The position numbers and the translations under genes were made by a program. 64,000 nt of DNA from Candidatus Thiodiazotropha sp. (ex Monitilora ramsayi) (GTDB lineage Bacteria > Pseudomonadota > Gammaproteobacteria > Chromatiales > Chromatiaceae), in assembly GCA_025655595.1 (NCBI GenBank), contig JAHXIO010000008.1:32830-96829 (forward strand). The letters run 5' to 3'. Below are positions 1-9,538 of this stretch, in pieces. The notes below the pieces were generated by a model. The model did no database searches. It was not told where the DNA came from and saw only the letters and a program-made list of their open reading frames with translations. Positions within the stretch are counted from its first letter, which is position 1. Each line of letters begins with the position of its first letter.

Positions 1-867
1 ATAGGCAGCTCCGGCACAATCAAAGCGATTCGCAACGTCGTCATCCAGCAGGGATGGAGTGAATCCGGTATCACTCGAGACTCACTTGAGACTCTTGCAA
101 ATCGCCTGATCAAGGCAGGCGGGGTCGGCAAGCTGGATCTCAAAGGGCTTTCAGATGAGAGAAAGCCGGTATTCACAGGTGGCGTCGCTGTACTGTTAGC
201 CCTATTCCGTCATATCGGCATCAAGCAGATGCAGGTCTCCTCGGAAGCACTGCGTGAAGGTCTGATCTACGACATGATCGGCCGTAGCCACCACGAGGAT
301 GTCAGGGACCGAACCATTGAAACACTGATGTCTCGATACAGCATCGATGAAGCACAGGGTGTCAGGGTTGAAAACACCGCGATGGCCCTGTTCGATCAGG
401 TAAAAAAAGCTTGGCAGCTCAATGAGCCACGCTATGCGGCAATGCTCAAATGGGCCACACGCCTGCATGAGATTGGCCTGACGGTATCGCATGCCCAGTT
501 CCACAAGCATGGCGGCTACCTGGTGGAAAATTCAGATCTTTCCGGTTTTTCTCGGCAAGAACAGAAAGTGCTTGCAGCACTGATTCGAGGACACAGACGA
601 AAATTCCCCTCAGCGGTTTTCGATGCTTTGCCCAGCGAGGTCATCACCTGTACCAAGCAGCTCTGTGTACTACTCCGCCTCTCTGTACTGATGCACCGGG
701 CCAGGTCATCGGTGACAAAACCGATGGCCAGACTGGAAGTGGTGAAGAACCGGGTGTCTCTGGTCTTTCCCGATCAATGGATAGAAGATCATCCACTCAC
801 ACAAACAGAGCTGAATCAGGAAGCGGCGTACCTTGAATCAGCCGGATTTATTCTTCGATTCTCCTGA
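1..867 (+). CDS. ppx: Exopolyphosphatase / Ppx-GppA phosphatase (5' truncated by window)
   Basis: The reading frame is open from base 1 and ends with TGA at 865-867, so about 288 C-terminal residues are present of a family that usually has about 500. The family hydrolyses terminal phosphates of inorganic polyphosphate (Ppx) or of pppGpp (GppA). The first residues (GSSGTIKAI) match the second half of the actin-like ATPase fold. FTGGVAVLLALF and the HD-like C-terminal domain (HEIGLTVSHAQFHKHGGYL, then IRGHRRK) follow. Ppx and GppA cannot be separated firmly from this half. The last 30 bases overlap the end of the convergent SCO1 gene. Confidence 0.9.
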   Translation: MGSSGTIKAIRNVVIQQGWSESGITRDSLETLANRLIKAGGVGKLDLKGLSDERKPVFTGGVAVLLALFRHIGIKQMQVSSEALREGLIYDMIGRSHHEDVRDRTIETLMSRYSIDEAQGVRVENTAMALFDQVKKAWQLNEPRYAAMLKWATRLHEIGLTVSHAQFHKHGGYLVENSDLSGFSRQEQKVLAALIRGHRRKFPSAVFDALPSEVITCTKQLCVLLRLSVLMHRARSSVTKPMARLEVVKNRVSLVFPDQWIEDHPLTQTELNQEAAYLESAGFILRFS

Positions 868-1458
868 CAGCTGTTCCCGAACCCTCGTCAGCAGCATCTC
901 TGCAGTCGTACCGTGGGGCAGCCGCATGACCAACTTGCCGTCGGGACCGACCAGATAGGTGTCTGCAGAGTGGTCTACGGCATAGTTGCCATCCGGCCCG
1001 GGATCGACAGCGCGGTAAGCTACACCGTATCGGTCAGCAGCAGTAGCTACTGCGGATTCAGAACCCGTCACACCGATCAGCTTTTCATGAAAATATTCAG
1101 TGTACTCCTGCAAGCGCTCTATCGTATCCCGAGGTGGATCCACGCTCACGAAGATAGGCTGTACCTTTGACAACTCTTCAGGCGTCAATTCATGCAATAC
1201 GGTGCTGAACAGCGCAAGACTGGTCGGACAGATATCGGGACACCAGGTATATCCGAAATAGAGTAAAACAACCTGTCCCCGATAGTCCGCAAGACTTACG
1301 GCACCATCAGGCCCCTGAAGCGTGAAATCTCCACCTTGAGGCGCTTCTGTCAACCCGGCAATCTGCCTGTGCTCACTGACTGGCTGCCAGGCAAACAACA
1401 TCCACGAAAGAAGGCCGATCAGGAGTACAATACCCGCTATCAGTAATTTTTTTTGCAT
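838..1458 (-). CDS. SCO1/SenC family copper chaperone / thioredoxin-like protein
   Basis: 206 aa. One membrane anchor lies at residues 5-24, followed by a periplasmic thioredoxin-like domain. The copper-binding CPDIC motif is at C73 and C77, and the distal ligand is H163 (AVDHSADTYLV), so all three metal ligands are present. SCO proteins deliver copper to the CuA site of cytochrome c oxidase or act as thiol-disulfide reductants. No oxidase genes lie nearby, so the partner is not visible. The gene converges on ppx with a 30-bp overlap. Confidence 0.93.
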   Translation of the reverse strand: MQKKLLIAGIVLLIGLLSWMLFAWQPVSEHRQIAGLTEAPQGGDFTLQGPDGAVSLADYRGQVVLLYFGYTWCPDICPTSLALFSTVLHELTPEELSKVQPIFVSVDPPRDTIERLQEYTEYFHEKLIGVTGSESAVATAADRYGVAYRAVDPGPDGNYAVDHSADTYLVGPDGKLVMRLPHGTTAEMLLTRVREQLSGESKNKSG

Positions 1459-1558
1459 GAAAATTCTATTCTGTTTCTGCTATAGCCGAGGTGATCATGC
1501 ATGTAGGTATCGACAGCAGCATTGACATTTAGCAAGCGGTGAAAAGGGTCCCACAAAT

Positions 1559-2137
1559 TCAGAACGCTTTTCCCTGTAGCATGACAACACTATTGTCTAC
1601 CAGTGCGCTATAAAGACCCAGCAGCTCGATCAGGGCATCATTATCTTTACCCGCGTCACTATCATTAGCACCTCCATCCGGGTTTGAGGCCTGCTCACGC
1701 ACATGTAACACGACGTAGTTGAGAGACTCTCTCAAACCATCTGCTTTTCGGCGCAGATCATCGACCAGGAAATGGGCCCGCATCTGGTTCACAGCACCAC
1801 GCCGGTGCATGGCAATCAGACGTTCGATATCCTTCTGTGAATGATTGATATTACGCTCTACCTTGTGAATTTCCCGGGCATCAAAGCCGAGCTGTTGGCG
1901 TACGCTTCTCAATGTCACCCGCAGCTTCGGCGCCAGTACCTTCATCTCCGATAAGACACCGTCCAAGGCTTGCACTTCCTCCGCAGCCAGTTGTTGTGGT
2001 TCGTCGTTATCGACCGCCTGCGTATCTTCCTGTGCCAGTGTTGAAGTCAATGGGCTTAATGTCAGCAATGCTATCAGTACGTATCGGGATAGCGATTGCG
2101 CTCTTTCAACGTTATTTATTCTCATCTCCACATCCAA
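1559..2137 (-). CDS. Hypothetical periplasmic alpha-helical protein
   Basis: 192 aa. It has a signal peptide: hydrophobic residues about 19-33 (YVLIALLTLSPLTS) and a probable cleavage near TLA-Q at 35. A second ATG lies four codons in (MRINNVERA) and is an equally good start. The mature part is rich in charged helix, with heptad-like stretches at about 85-115 (IHKVERNINHSQKDIERL). A low-complexity loop of N, D and G follows near 155-170. I do not recognise a family. It lies 16 bp downstream of parE on the same strand and may be co-transcribed with it. Confidence 0.7.
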   Translation of the reverse strand: MDVEMRINNVERAQSLSRYVLIALLTLSPLTSTLAQEDTQAVDNDEPQQLAAEEVQALDGVLSEMKVLAPKLRVTLRSVRQQLGFDAREIHKVERNINHSQKDIERLIAMHRRGAVNQMRAHFLVDDLRRKADGLRESLNYVVLHVREQASNPDGGANDSDAGKDNDALIELLGLYSALVDNSVVMLQGKAF

Positions 2138-2153
2138 AGCTTAATAATAATCG

Positions 2154-4040
2154 TTATACTTCAGCAAGATCTCCCTTCTTCTCAAGCCACTTTTTACGGT
2201 CTGCCGCCCGTTTTTTAGCTAGCATCATATCCATGATTTTATGGGTATCATCGCCAGATTCGACCGTCAATTGAATCAGTCGCCGCGTATCCGGATGAAT
2301 AGTAGTTTCACGCAACTGCAGCGGGTTCATCTCACCCAAGCCCTTGAAACGTTGGACATTGACTTTGCCTCGCAGTTTCTCGGCCTCAATACGGTCCAGC
2401 ACGCCCTGTTTCTCCGAGTCGTCCAGCGCATAGAAAACCTGTTTACCAACATCGATACGGTACAGCGGAGGCATCGCCACATAGACATGCCCCTGTTGCA
2501 CCAGTTTACGGAAATGGCGTAGAAACAGGGCGCAAAGCAACGTAGCGATATGCAGACCATCGGAGTCTGCATCCGCCAAAATGCAGATTTTACCGAATCT
2601 TAAATTAGTGAGGTCATCACTGCCCGGCTCCACACCGATGGCGACAGAGATATCATGCACTTCCTGGGAGGCGAGAACCTCGCTGGGATCGACCTCCCAG
2701 GTGTTTAGAATCTTACCACGCAGCGGCATGATCGCCTGAAACTCCCTGTCTCTCGCCTGCTTTGCGGAACCGCCGGCCGAATCGCCCTCGACCAGAAAGA
2801 GCTCGCTGCGCGTGGGATCCACTGAACTGCAGTCAGCCAGTTTTCCCGGTAGAGCAGGCCCCTGGGTCACCTTTTTTCGGGCCACCTTTCGTCCGGCCCG
2901 CATCCGGCTCTGAGCGGAACTGATGGCCAGCTCCGCGATTCGCTCACCGGCGTCGGTATGCTGGTTCAGCCACAGGCTGAATGAATCTTTCACCACCCCC
3001 GATACGAATGCCGCACACTCTCTCGAAGATAGACGCTCTTTTGTCTGACCGGAGAACTGTGGGTCGAGTAATTTGACAGAGAGCACATAAACCACACGGT
3101 TCCAGACATCCTCAGGCGTTAGTTTCACCCCTCGAGGCAGTAGATTGCGGAACTCGCAAAACTCGCGGACTGCATCGGTCAGGCCGGTTCGCAAGCCATT
3201 CACATGGGTACCGCCCTGCGCGGTGGGAATTAAATTCACATAGCTCTCTGCTACCGGATCCCCCCCCTCGGCCAACCAGGCAAGTGCCCATGCGGCTGTC
3301 TCATTGTTGCCTGACATTTCACCGACAAAGGCCTCTCCAGGTATCAATTCGGCCCCCTGCAGGGCATCCAGCAGATAATCCCTTAAACCATCTTCATAGA
3401 CCCAGGATTCCCGCTCGCCGCTCTTTTCATCATAGAGTGAGACCTTCAGACCCGGGCACAGTACCGCTTTGGCACGAAGCACGTGCCTTAGCTGTCTGAG
3501 AGAGAAACGAGAGTTATCGAAATAGATCTCATTCGGCCAGAATTTCAGACGTGTACCTGTATTGCTGCGACCGACCTTACCCACGACTTCCAGATCGGAC
3601 GCCTTGTGGCCGTCCGCGAAGGCCATGTTGTACTCCTGGCCGTTACGTTTCACCCAGACCTCAAGATGTTTCGACAAGGCATTCACCACGGAAACGCCGA
3701 CACCGTGCAGGCCCCCGGAGAAACGGTAGTTCTTGTTGGAGAATTTACCACCGGCGTGCAGCTTGGTCAGGATCACTTCAACGCCAGGTATCCCCTGCTG
3801 GGGATGCACATCCACCGGCATGCCGCGCCCGTCATCGACCACTTCCAGGCCACCGTCCTTGAAGACGGTCACTTCGACGGATTTGGCGAAGCCCGCAATC
3901 GCCTCATCGACACTGTTATCGATCACTTCCTGGGCCAGGTGGTTGGGGCGGCTGGTATCCGTGTACATACCCGGCCGTTTCCGTACCGGCTCCAGCCCGC
4001 TGAGTACCTCGATATCCGACGCGTCGTAACTGCCACTCAT
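2154..4040 (-). CDS. parE: DNA topoisomerase IV subunit B
   Basis: ParE is the ATPase subunit of topoisomerase IV, which separates linked daughter chromosomes with ParC (not in the window). From the ATG at 4040 the protein is 628 aa, close to the 630 aa of E. coli ParE. The frame stays open a further 53 codons upstream, but that extension is not conserved-looking. The GHKL ATPase motifs are intact: DNSVDEAIAG at 41-50, DDGRGMP at 69-75 and the GLHGVGVS loop at 110-117. The C-terminal half has the TOPRIM residues VEGDSAGGSAKQ and DADSDGLHI. The start is preceded by an AGAGAG purine stretch. Confidence 0.96.
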   Translation of the reverse strand: MSGSYDASDIEVLSGLEPVRKRPGMYTDTSRPNHLAQEVIDNSVDEAIAGFAKSVEVTVFKDGGLEVVDDGRGMPVDVHPQQGIPGVEVILTKLHAGGKFSNKNYRFSGGLHGVGVSVVNALSKHLEVWVKRNGQEYNMAFADGHKASDLEVVGKVGRSNTGTRLKFWPNEIYFDNSRFSLRQLRHVLRAKAVLCPGLKVSLYDEKSGERESWVYEDGLRDYLLDALQGAELIPGEAFVGEMSGNNETAAWALAWLAEGGDPVAESYVNLIPTAQGGTHVNGLRTGLTDAVREFCEFRNLLPRGVKLTPEDVWNRVVYVLSVKLLDPQFSGQTKERLSSRECAAFVSGVVKDSFSLWLNQHTDAGERIAELAISSAQSRMRAGRKVARKKVTQGPALPGKLADCSSVDPTRSELFLVEGDSAGGSAKQARDREFQAIMPLRGKILNTWEVDPSEVLASQEVHDISVAIGVEPGSDDLTNLRFGKICILADADSDGLHIATLLCALFLRHFRKLVQQGHVYVAMPPLYRIDVGKQVFYALDDSEKQGVLDRIEAEKLRGKVNVQRFKGLGEMNPLQLRETTIHPDTRRLIQLTVESGDDTHKIMDMMLAKKRAADRKKWLEKKGDLAEV

Positions 4041-4271
4041 GCTCGATTCTGATCTCTCTGCAATCAATTCACGAGCGGCGATTTTACACATCTGTCTGAG
4101 TGGTAGCGAGTACTGGCAGCCGAACCGATCACCAGAACACGATTGAAACGTTCCGCGTTCCCCTTTCACAACCTCATTCGGCAATTTCAGAAGAATCACG
4201 TCTCAATCCATTGACCCTGCGGATAGCGCTGAGTTAGGTTTACAGGCCCAATCCATTAACGGTTGTAAAAA

Positions 4272-4511
4272 GTGCCTAGAAAAAAGCAACCTCCCGCCCT
4301 TGAAGAGGCGATGAAAGAGCTGGAGAGACTGGTCGAATCCATGGAACAGGGTGACCAACCCCTGGAGGCATCCCTCGAGGCGTTCGAGCGGGGCGTGGTC
4401 CTGACCCGAATCTGTCAACAGGCGCTGGACGAGGCGGAACAGAAGGTCCGTATCCTGAGCGGCGAAACACCCGAATCCGGCCTGGAGCCCTTCGAAGATG
4501 CCAATGAATGA
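4272..4511 (+). CDS. xseB: Exodeoxyribonuclease VII small subunit
   Basis: 79 aa. XseB coats the large subunit XseA in the nuclease that degrades single-stranded DNA to short oligonucleotides. The sequence is the typical helical hairpin (LEEAMKELERLVESMEQGD, then LEASLEAFERGVVL). The start is a GTG immediately preceded by an in-frame stop, so no longer form is possible. The next gene, ispA, overlaps its end by 14 bp, the common xseB-ispA arrangement. xseA is not in the window. Confidence 0.93.
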   Translation: MPRKKQPPALEEAMKELERLVESMEQGDQPLEASLEAFERGVVLTRICQQALDEAEQKVRILSGETPESGLEPFEDANE

Positions 4512-5400
4512 AGCGCTCAGCGACTATACGCAACAGTGCCGTCATCGGGTTGAGTCATCACTGGAAAAGATTCTGCCCAGCAGTCAGACACTGCCTGCCC
4601 GGCTTCATGAAGCCATGCGTTACTCCACACTCAGTGGCGGCAAGCGGATTCGTCCCATTCTGGTCTATGCCGCCGGGCAGGCGGTCGATGTGGCGCCAGA
4701 ACGGCTGGACAGCCCGGCTGCGGCCGTGGAGCTGATTCACGCCTACTCACTGGTGCATGACGACCTCCCGGCCATGGATGACGATGACTTGAGGCGCAAC
4801 CAGCCCACCTGCCACAAGGCCTACGACGAGGCAACAGCCATTTTGGTGGGTGACGCCCTGCAAACCCTCGCTTTCCAGGCCCTCTGTTGCGGTAACAGCA
4901 TGCAGACCGATGCCGAGACCCGTCTCAAGATGCTCGAGACTCTCACCCGGGCAAGCGGCTCCAGAGGTATGGCTGGCGGACAGGCTATCGATCTGGAATC
5001 GGTGGGCAAGTCCCTCAATCTTGCGGAACTGGAGATCCTGCATATCCACAAGACAGGCGCCCTGATTCGGGCTGCCGTTCATATGGCCACCCTGCTCAAT
5101 CCCGATATCGGACGGGAGAAGATCCAGGCGTTGGATCACTATGCCAAATGTGTTGGGCTGGCGTTTCAGATACGGGACGACATCCTCGATGTGGAGGGCG
5201 ACACAGAGACCCTAGGGAAAACCCAAGGCAAGGACTCTGCCCAGGACAAGCCTACCTACCCTGCCCTGCTAGGACTGAGCGGTGCCCGGGAAAAGGCGCA
5301 GGATTTGCTCACAGATGCCATGGCCTGCTTAACCTCCTTTGGTAGCGAGGCAGATCCTCTCCGCTGGATCGCTGAGTACATTATCGGCCGCAGCCGTTAG
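4498..5400 (+). CDS. ispA: Farnesyl diphosphate synthase (polyprenyl synthetase)
   Basis: 300 aa. It condenses IPP with DMAPP and GPP to make farnesyl diphosphate for quinones and undecaprenyl phosphate. The first aspartate-rich motif is at residues 88-97 (VHDDLPAMDDDD, then LRR) and the second is FQIRDDILDVEGD near 225. The GGKRIRP substrate-binding motif is at 47-53. The ATG at 4498 overlaps xseB. Another ATG lies two codons on. In many gammaproteobacteria dxs follows ispA; here the gene ends directly against a palindromic repeat element. Confidence 0.95.
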   Translation: MPMNEALSDYTQQCRHRVESSLEKILPSSQTLPARLHEAMRYSTLSGGKRIRPILVYAAGQAVDVAPERLDSPAAAVELIHAYSLVHDDLPAMDDDDLRRNQPTCHKAYDEATAILVGDALQTLAFQALCCGNSMQTDAETRLKMLETLTRASGSRGMAGGQAIDLESVGKSLNLAELEILHIHKTGALIRAAVHMATLLNPDIGREKIQALDHYAKCVGLAFQIRDDILDVEGDTETLGKTQGKDSAQDKPTYPALLGLSGAREKAQDLLTDAMACLTSFGSEADPLRWIAEYIIGRSR

Positions 5401-5661
5401 GGCCTGTTAACACTAATCTAATCGGCTCTGTTGCGCCAGAAAACGCGTCAATCAAGGCGCGAGGAGAGAAGTTTAGCTGTGCTAAATGAGCGACGAGCAA
5501 CGCCGAGTGGCGCGTTTTCTGGCACAACCCGAAGGGCTGGGGCTGTTTTCACCCAGCGGCGTTATCATTCGCTCATTTAGCACGCTAAACCTCGCTCATT
5601 CTGCCTTGCTGGGCAAAAAGCAGCTCCAGCAGAGCCGATTGGATTAGTGTTAACAGGCCCT
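5399..5661. repeat. Nested palindromic repeat element (MITE/REP-like) abutting ispA stop codon
   Basis: The ends are inverted repeats of about 30 bp that match at all but one position (AGGGCCTGTTAACAC on the left, its complement at 5647-5661). Inside are further nested inverted pairs: TTGCGCCAGAAAACGCG against the complement near 5511-5527, and GTTTAGC-GTGCTAAATGAGCG against the complement near 5573-5597. No open reading frame of note lies inside. The left end begins at the last bases of the ispA stop codon. A collapsed copy of the same termini is at 39139-39158. Confidence 0.8.
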
Positions 5662-5873
5662 AAGTGGTCCCGGAAGAGCGCCATGACTGCCTGACTTGCA
5701 CCTCAGTGTATTGATTGGGATAATTCTTTGTTCCACTCGTCAGATTCAGGCATCCCGGTCCGATACCAAATACCCGATGTTCTGTCCGTTGTCCTCCCAG
5801 AGGAGGCAGGATACGCTCGAATCTTTCAGATTTTATTACAAAATCCCGTCATCAACGGGATGGGAAGTTGGAC
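5662..5873 (+). promoter_or_regulatory. folE2 leader with small hairpin just before the start
   Basis: The 212 bases between the palindromic element and folE2 hold no gene. A short perfect hairpin lies at 5843-5861 (ATCCCGT, 5-nt loop, ACGGGAT), only a few bases upstream of the ribosome-binding GGGAAG at 5862-5867. It could modulate translation initiation. I see no convincing Zur box or riboswitch. Confidence 0.3.
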
Positions 5874-6689
5874 ATGCTTGACAAATCGCCCCTGAAGGAA
5901 ACGCAGATCGCTGATGTTCAGAGTTCCGCTGACAATCGACAGATCGCCATTAACAAGGTCGGTATCAAAGATATCCGCCATCCTATGCGTATCAGGGATC
6001 GCAGTGAAGGTGAGCAGCACACTATTGCCAATTTCAACATGTATGTGAACCTGCCTCATAACTTCAAGGGCACACACATGTCCCGTTTTGTGGAGATCCT
6101 GAACAGCCACGAGACTGAGATCACTGTGGCCTCATTCAAGGATATGTTGGCGGAGATGACCGAAAGACTGGAAGCGGAATCCGGTCATATCGAGATGAAC
6201 TTCCCCTTCTTTATCAACAAAACCGCACCTGTCTCCGGTGTACAAAGCCTGCTTGACTACGATGTCACGCTGATTGGGGAGATTCACGGCGACAAATCCT
6301 ATATTGACATCAAGGTTGTAGTGCCCGTCACAAGCCTCTGTCCTTGTTCAAAAAAGATCTCCGACCGCGGTGCCCATAACCAGCGCTCACACGTCACCGT
6401 ACAGGCCAGAACCAAGGGTTTTATCTGGATCGAGGAGGTTATCGATATGGTTGAGCAGCAGGCATCCTGCCAGCTCTTCGGCCTGCTGAAGCGCCCGGAT
6501 GAGAAGTTTGTCACCGAACGCGCCTATGACAATCCAAAGTTCGTCGAAGATATGGTGCGCGACATCGCGGTGGAGTTGAACCGGGAAGATCGTATCAGTG
6601 CCTACACAATTGAATCGGAAAACTTCGAATCGATTCACAACCACTCCGCCTACGCGCTCATCGAGCGGGATAAGACGACTGACCAGTAA
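5874..6689 (+). CDS. folE2: GTP cyclohydrolase I type B (FolE2)
   Basis: 271 aa. It converts GTP to 7,8-dihydroneopterin triphosphate, the first step of folate synthesis, and is the metal-flexible alternative to zinc-dependent FolE. The family signature VTSLCPCSK is at residues 152-160, followed by the histidine-containing GAHNQRSHV. The ATG at 5874 is chosen over a TTG two codons upstream because GGGAAG sits at the right distance. FolE2 genes are often zinc-repressed in other bacteria; no such site was recognised here. Confidence 0.95.
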   Translation: MLDKSPLKETQIADVQSSADNRQIAINKVGIKDIRHPMRIRDRSEGEQHTIANFNMYVNLPHNFKGTHMSRFVEILNSHETEITVASFKDMLAEMTERLEAESGHIEMNFPFFINKTAPVSGVQSLLDYDVTLIGEIHGDKSYIDIKVVVPVTSLCPCSKKISDRGAHNQRSHVTVQARTKGFIWIEEVIDMVEQQASCQLFGLLKRPDEKFVTERAYDNPKFVEDMVRDIAVELNREDRISAYTIESENFESIHNHSAYALIERDKTTDQ

Positions 6690-6733
6690 TGATCGGTTCC
6701 TGTCTTTCTACTACGGAAGCGATAGAACAAAAG

Positions 6734-7381
6734 CTAAAATTTTCGGTGTAGCATCAGAACTGAACCCTGGTCCTCCATCTTGACCCGGTTGAGAAAGCTC
6801 ATACCCAGCAGTATCCGACCTGAACCGGTGCTCTCAATCACAAAACCGCGAACCTGACGCAACACGATATCCCCCACCTGCACCTTATCCAGAGTCACTT
6901 CGTAGGCCGGTGCCCTCCCATTGGCGGTATTCACATATATGGGGTTGCCTTCCAACCGGTATTGGATACCCAGGCGCTTGGCGTCTCTTCGATACATTGC
7001 AACCGCAGAGGCGCCGGTATCAACCAGAAAATTGACCGTTCGCCCATTGATTGTACCCACGGTCGTGTAGCTGCCACTCTCATCGCGCCAGATTTTCGCG
7101 CTCACCTGCTCCGGTTTGCTGAAACTGGTAGAGACATGACTGCCGAGAGGATAGGTGCGTCGCTCTCCATCAAGTTCTATGACCGCCTCTTTACTGTCAG
7201 CGGAGATCAGTATCAACCCCTCGGGGGATGGCTTATTACGTTTCAATAGACGTCTTTCACCGTCCACCCTGACCATCGCCTTGTCCGAAAACAGTGCCTC
7301 GACAACAATCTGTTCCACAGCGGAGATTGTTGGCATCCATAACAGCACACTCAAGGCAAGTAGAAGCAGTTTCAAGCGCAT
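6734..7381 (-). CDS. Retroviral-type (clan AA) periplasmic aspartic protease
   Basis: 215 aa with a signal peptide (residues 1-21, ending TISA). The C-terminal half is a single-lobed aspartic protease domain: the catalytic motif is DTGAS at 121-125, preceded by GTINGRTVNFLV, and the second conserved stretch is RILLGMSFLNRV near the end. Such proteins act as homodimers. Their substrates in proteobacteria are largely unknown. Its start codon directly abuts the stop codon of pgpA, so it is probably the last gene of the thiL-pgpA operon. Confidence 0.88.
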   Translation of the reverse strand: MRLKLLLLALSVLLWMPTISAVEQIVVEALFSDKAMVRVDGERRLLKRNKPSPEGLILISADSKEAVIELDGERRTYPLGSHVSTSFSKPEQVSAKIWRDESGSYTTVGTINGRTVNFLVDTGASAVAMYRRDAKRLGIQYRLEGNPIYVNTANGRAPAYEVTLDKVQVGDIVLRQVRGFVIESTGSGRILLGMSFLNRVKMEDQGSVLMLHRKF

Positions 7382-7849
7382 CTAAAAACCTCCCCATACT
7401 ATGAACAGCATCACCACACCGGCATAGAGTCCCGCCACCAGATCATCCAGCATGATACCGAAACCACCTTCCACCCGCTTGTCGAGCCAGCCGATGGGCC
7501 AAGGCTTCAGGATATCGAAAAGACGAAACAGGACAAAACCGATCAATATCCACCAGAGGCTTGCAGGAACAAAACTCATGGTTATCAGATAGCCGATGAT
7601 TTCATCCCAGACTATTCCTCCATGATCATGGACACCCAGGTCTTTCGATGTTTGGTCACAAATCCAGATGCCCACGATAAAACCCAAAACGACGAGGAGC
7701 AGATAGAGCCAGTACGATAGTGGCTGTAATATGAGATAGATCGGTATTGCAACCAGGGTACCGAAGGTTCCCGGCGCTTTGGGCGCCAGTCCACTACCGA
7801 ACCCAAAAGCCAGCAGGTGTACAGGCTTTCTCAGGTCAGGTCTCACCAT
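7382..7849 (-). CDS. pgpA: Phosphatidylglycerophosphatase A
   Basis: 155 aa membrane enzyme. It dephosphorylates phosphatidylglycerol phosphate to phosphatidylglycerol at the inner membrane. The family motifs GSGLAPKAPGTFGT near the N-terminus and IVWDEIIGYL in mid-protein are present, with four hydrophobic segments. The ATG at 7849 gives the usual family length (MVRPDLRKPVHLLAFGFGSG). The frame runs 26 codons further upstream inside thiL, but those residues are not family-like. The start overlaps thiL by 14 bp, implying translational coupling. Confidence 0.93.
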   Translation of the reverse strand: MVRPDLRKPVHLLAFGFGSGLAPKAPGTFGTLVAIPIYLILQPLSYWLYLLLVVLGFIVGIWICDQTSKDLGVHDHGGIVWDEIIGYLITMSFVPASLWWILIGFVLFRLFDILKPWPIGWLDKRVEGGFGIMLDDLVAGLYAGVVMLFIVWGGF

Positions 7850-8858
7850 TTTGTCCTTCCATACTGAACCGGCTTTCCCCTGAAAAATGATCAAATCCCC
7901 TATCAGGAGCGCTCCATAATTTCCCATCAGGCTGCGTGATGCGAAGACCCGATTGACTCTCGATCATTCCAATACAACTGATCGGCAGGTCAAGCTCCTC
8001 GCTGATACGGGTTATCTCTTTCCCTTGAGACCTATCCGCGCTAAAGCAGAGCTCATAGTCGTCGCCACCCGCAAGGACAGTCTGCCAGTCCCCACTCTTA
8101 CGCTGCCATTGCGCCATCTCCATAGAAAGGGGTATACGATCCAATGAGATAGTGGCCCCCATCCCGCTGGCCGCCAAAATATGACCAAGATCAGCAATCA
8201 ACCCATCAGAGATATCGATAGCGCTACTGGCGATACCCCTCAGAGCGAGTCCGGCCTCAACTCTTGGTTGCGGCCTCTCCAAACGCTCTCTGAGGGAATC
8301 AAACAAACGCTGTTCACTGAGATTAAAGTTTCTCGATGCCAGGTACAAAGCGGCATCACCCAACGTGCCCGTGACATAGAGCTCATCGCCGTCTCTAGCA
8401 CCGCCTCGTCGCAGTGCTGCCCCCGCGGGGACCCATCCATGTGCTTGTACAGTGATACTGAGAGGCCCCCGGGTAGTATCACCTCCCACGAGTGCAACAC
8501 CATGTCGACCGGCTAGGGCCTCAAACCCCCTTGAAAACTGTGTCAGCCAGGATTCATCCACCTTGGGCAGTGTCAAGGCAAGGGTAATCCAGGCCGGCTC
8601 CGCCCCCATTGCGGCAAGATCACTTAAATTGACTGCCAGCACCTTATGTCCCAAAGCGGCGGGAGAAACATCTGGAAAAAAATGGACACCTTCAACCAGT
8701 GTATCGATGCTCACAACCAGCTCCATCCCGGGAGGCACATTCAGCAGTGCGGCATCATCCCCGATACCTAAAGAGACATCTTCACGGGATCGAGTCAACC
8801 CGGCGAAATAGCGCCGGATAAGATCGAATTCAGACTGTATTGCTGACTGTGCCTTCAT
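7836..8858 (-). CDS. thiL: Thiamine-monophosphate kinase
   Basis: 340 aa. It phosphorylates thiamine monophosphate to thiamine pyrophosphate, the last step of the pathway. Family motifs are intact: GIGDDAALL (residues 31-39), SIDTLVEGVHF, VGGDTTRGP, DISDGLIADLGH and GGDDYELCF. The gene follows the conserved nusB-thiL-pgpA order, but an opposite-strand psiE-like gene now lies between nusB and thiL. Confidence 0.96.
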   Translation of the reverse strand: MKAQSAIQSEFDLIRRYFAGLTRSREDVSLGIGDDAALLNVPPGMELVVSIDTLVEGVHFFPDVSPAALGHKVLAVNLSDLAAMGAEPAWITLALTLPKVDESWLTQFSRGFEALAGRHGVALVGGDTTRGPLSITVQAHGWVPAGAALRRGGARDGDELYVTGTLGDAALYLASRNFNLSEQRLFDSLRERLERPQPRVEAGLALRGIASSAIDISDGLIADLGHILAASGMGATISLDRIPLSMEMAQWQRKSGDWQTVLAGGDDYELCFSADRSQGKEITRISEELDLPISCIGMIESQSGLRITQPDGKLWSAPDRGFDHFSGESRFSMEGQNGET

Positions 8859-9076
8859 GCGGTTGTTGTTTCAGTTGGGCAATAAATAGAGCAGTGTAGT
8901 GTCAACCCAGGTGAATAATAAGACCATAGCCATCGCCGGGCTCATCCCTAAGATGACCAGAGTGATACACAACCTTACTCTTTAGAAGGAATTAAGTCGT
9001 GTAATACAAAGTTACTGTATACGCTCATAAAGAACCGTCGACTTTGACGATCAAATCAGGGGGAGGCAACACTTCA

Positions 9077-9505
9077 ATGAATTACAATAAAAAATTTCAA
9101 ATTATTGAAAAGTCAGGAGATTTGATGGTAGAAGTGTTCCACATCGCCGCCCTTTTCGTCATCGGCGCCACTGTGATCTGGTCCGGTATTGTGGCCTATT
9201 TGGAGATGATCGACCATGGCCATGCGACCCTGAAGGATATACTGTTGCTCTTTATCTATCTGGAATTGGGCGCCATGGTAGGCATCTATTTCAAGACCAG
9301 ACGCTTACCCGTGCAGTTCCTGATCTATATCGCTATTACCGCATTGACGCGCATGCTGACCATCGACATCAAGACCATGGCTAATGAGACCATTCTGACC
9401 CTGACCGGCGCCATTCTGATGCTCACTGCTGCGGTCCTCATCCTGCGTTACTCCCGCAGCCGGTTGAAACTTGAAGATGAAGATCTGAGTCGGGAGACTG
9501 GGTGA
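9077..9505 (+). CDS. PsiE-like inner-membrane protein
   Basis: 142 aa from the ATG at 9077, which has a strong GGGGGAGG nine bases upstream. A TTG 33 bases earlier is a weaker alternative. Four hydrophobic segments (about residues 21-40, 50-75, 85-100, 105-125) and the family-like stretch LLLFIYLELGAMVGIYFKT place it in the phosphate-starvation-inducible E family, whose function is unknown. No Pho box was recognised upstream. It lies on the opposite strand between nusB and thiL, splitting an otherwise conserved operon. Confidence 0.85.
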   Translation: MNYNKKFQIIEKSGDLMVEVFHIAALFVIGATVIWSGIVAYLEMIDHGHATLKDILLLFIYLELGAMVGIYFKTRRLPVQFLIYIAITALTRMLTIDIKTMANETILTLTGAILMLTAAVLILRYSRSRLKLEDEDLSRETG

Positions 9506-9538
9506 CCGCATCCAAAAAATGCATCTAAAAATCGCCAC

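Noticed and set aside
8859..9076. Pho box upstream of the psiE-like gene
   Set aside because: No CTGTCAT-like direct repeat is present in the leader, so phosphate control of this gene is not claimed.
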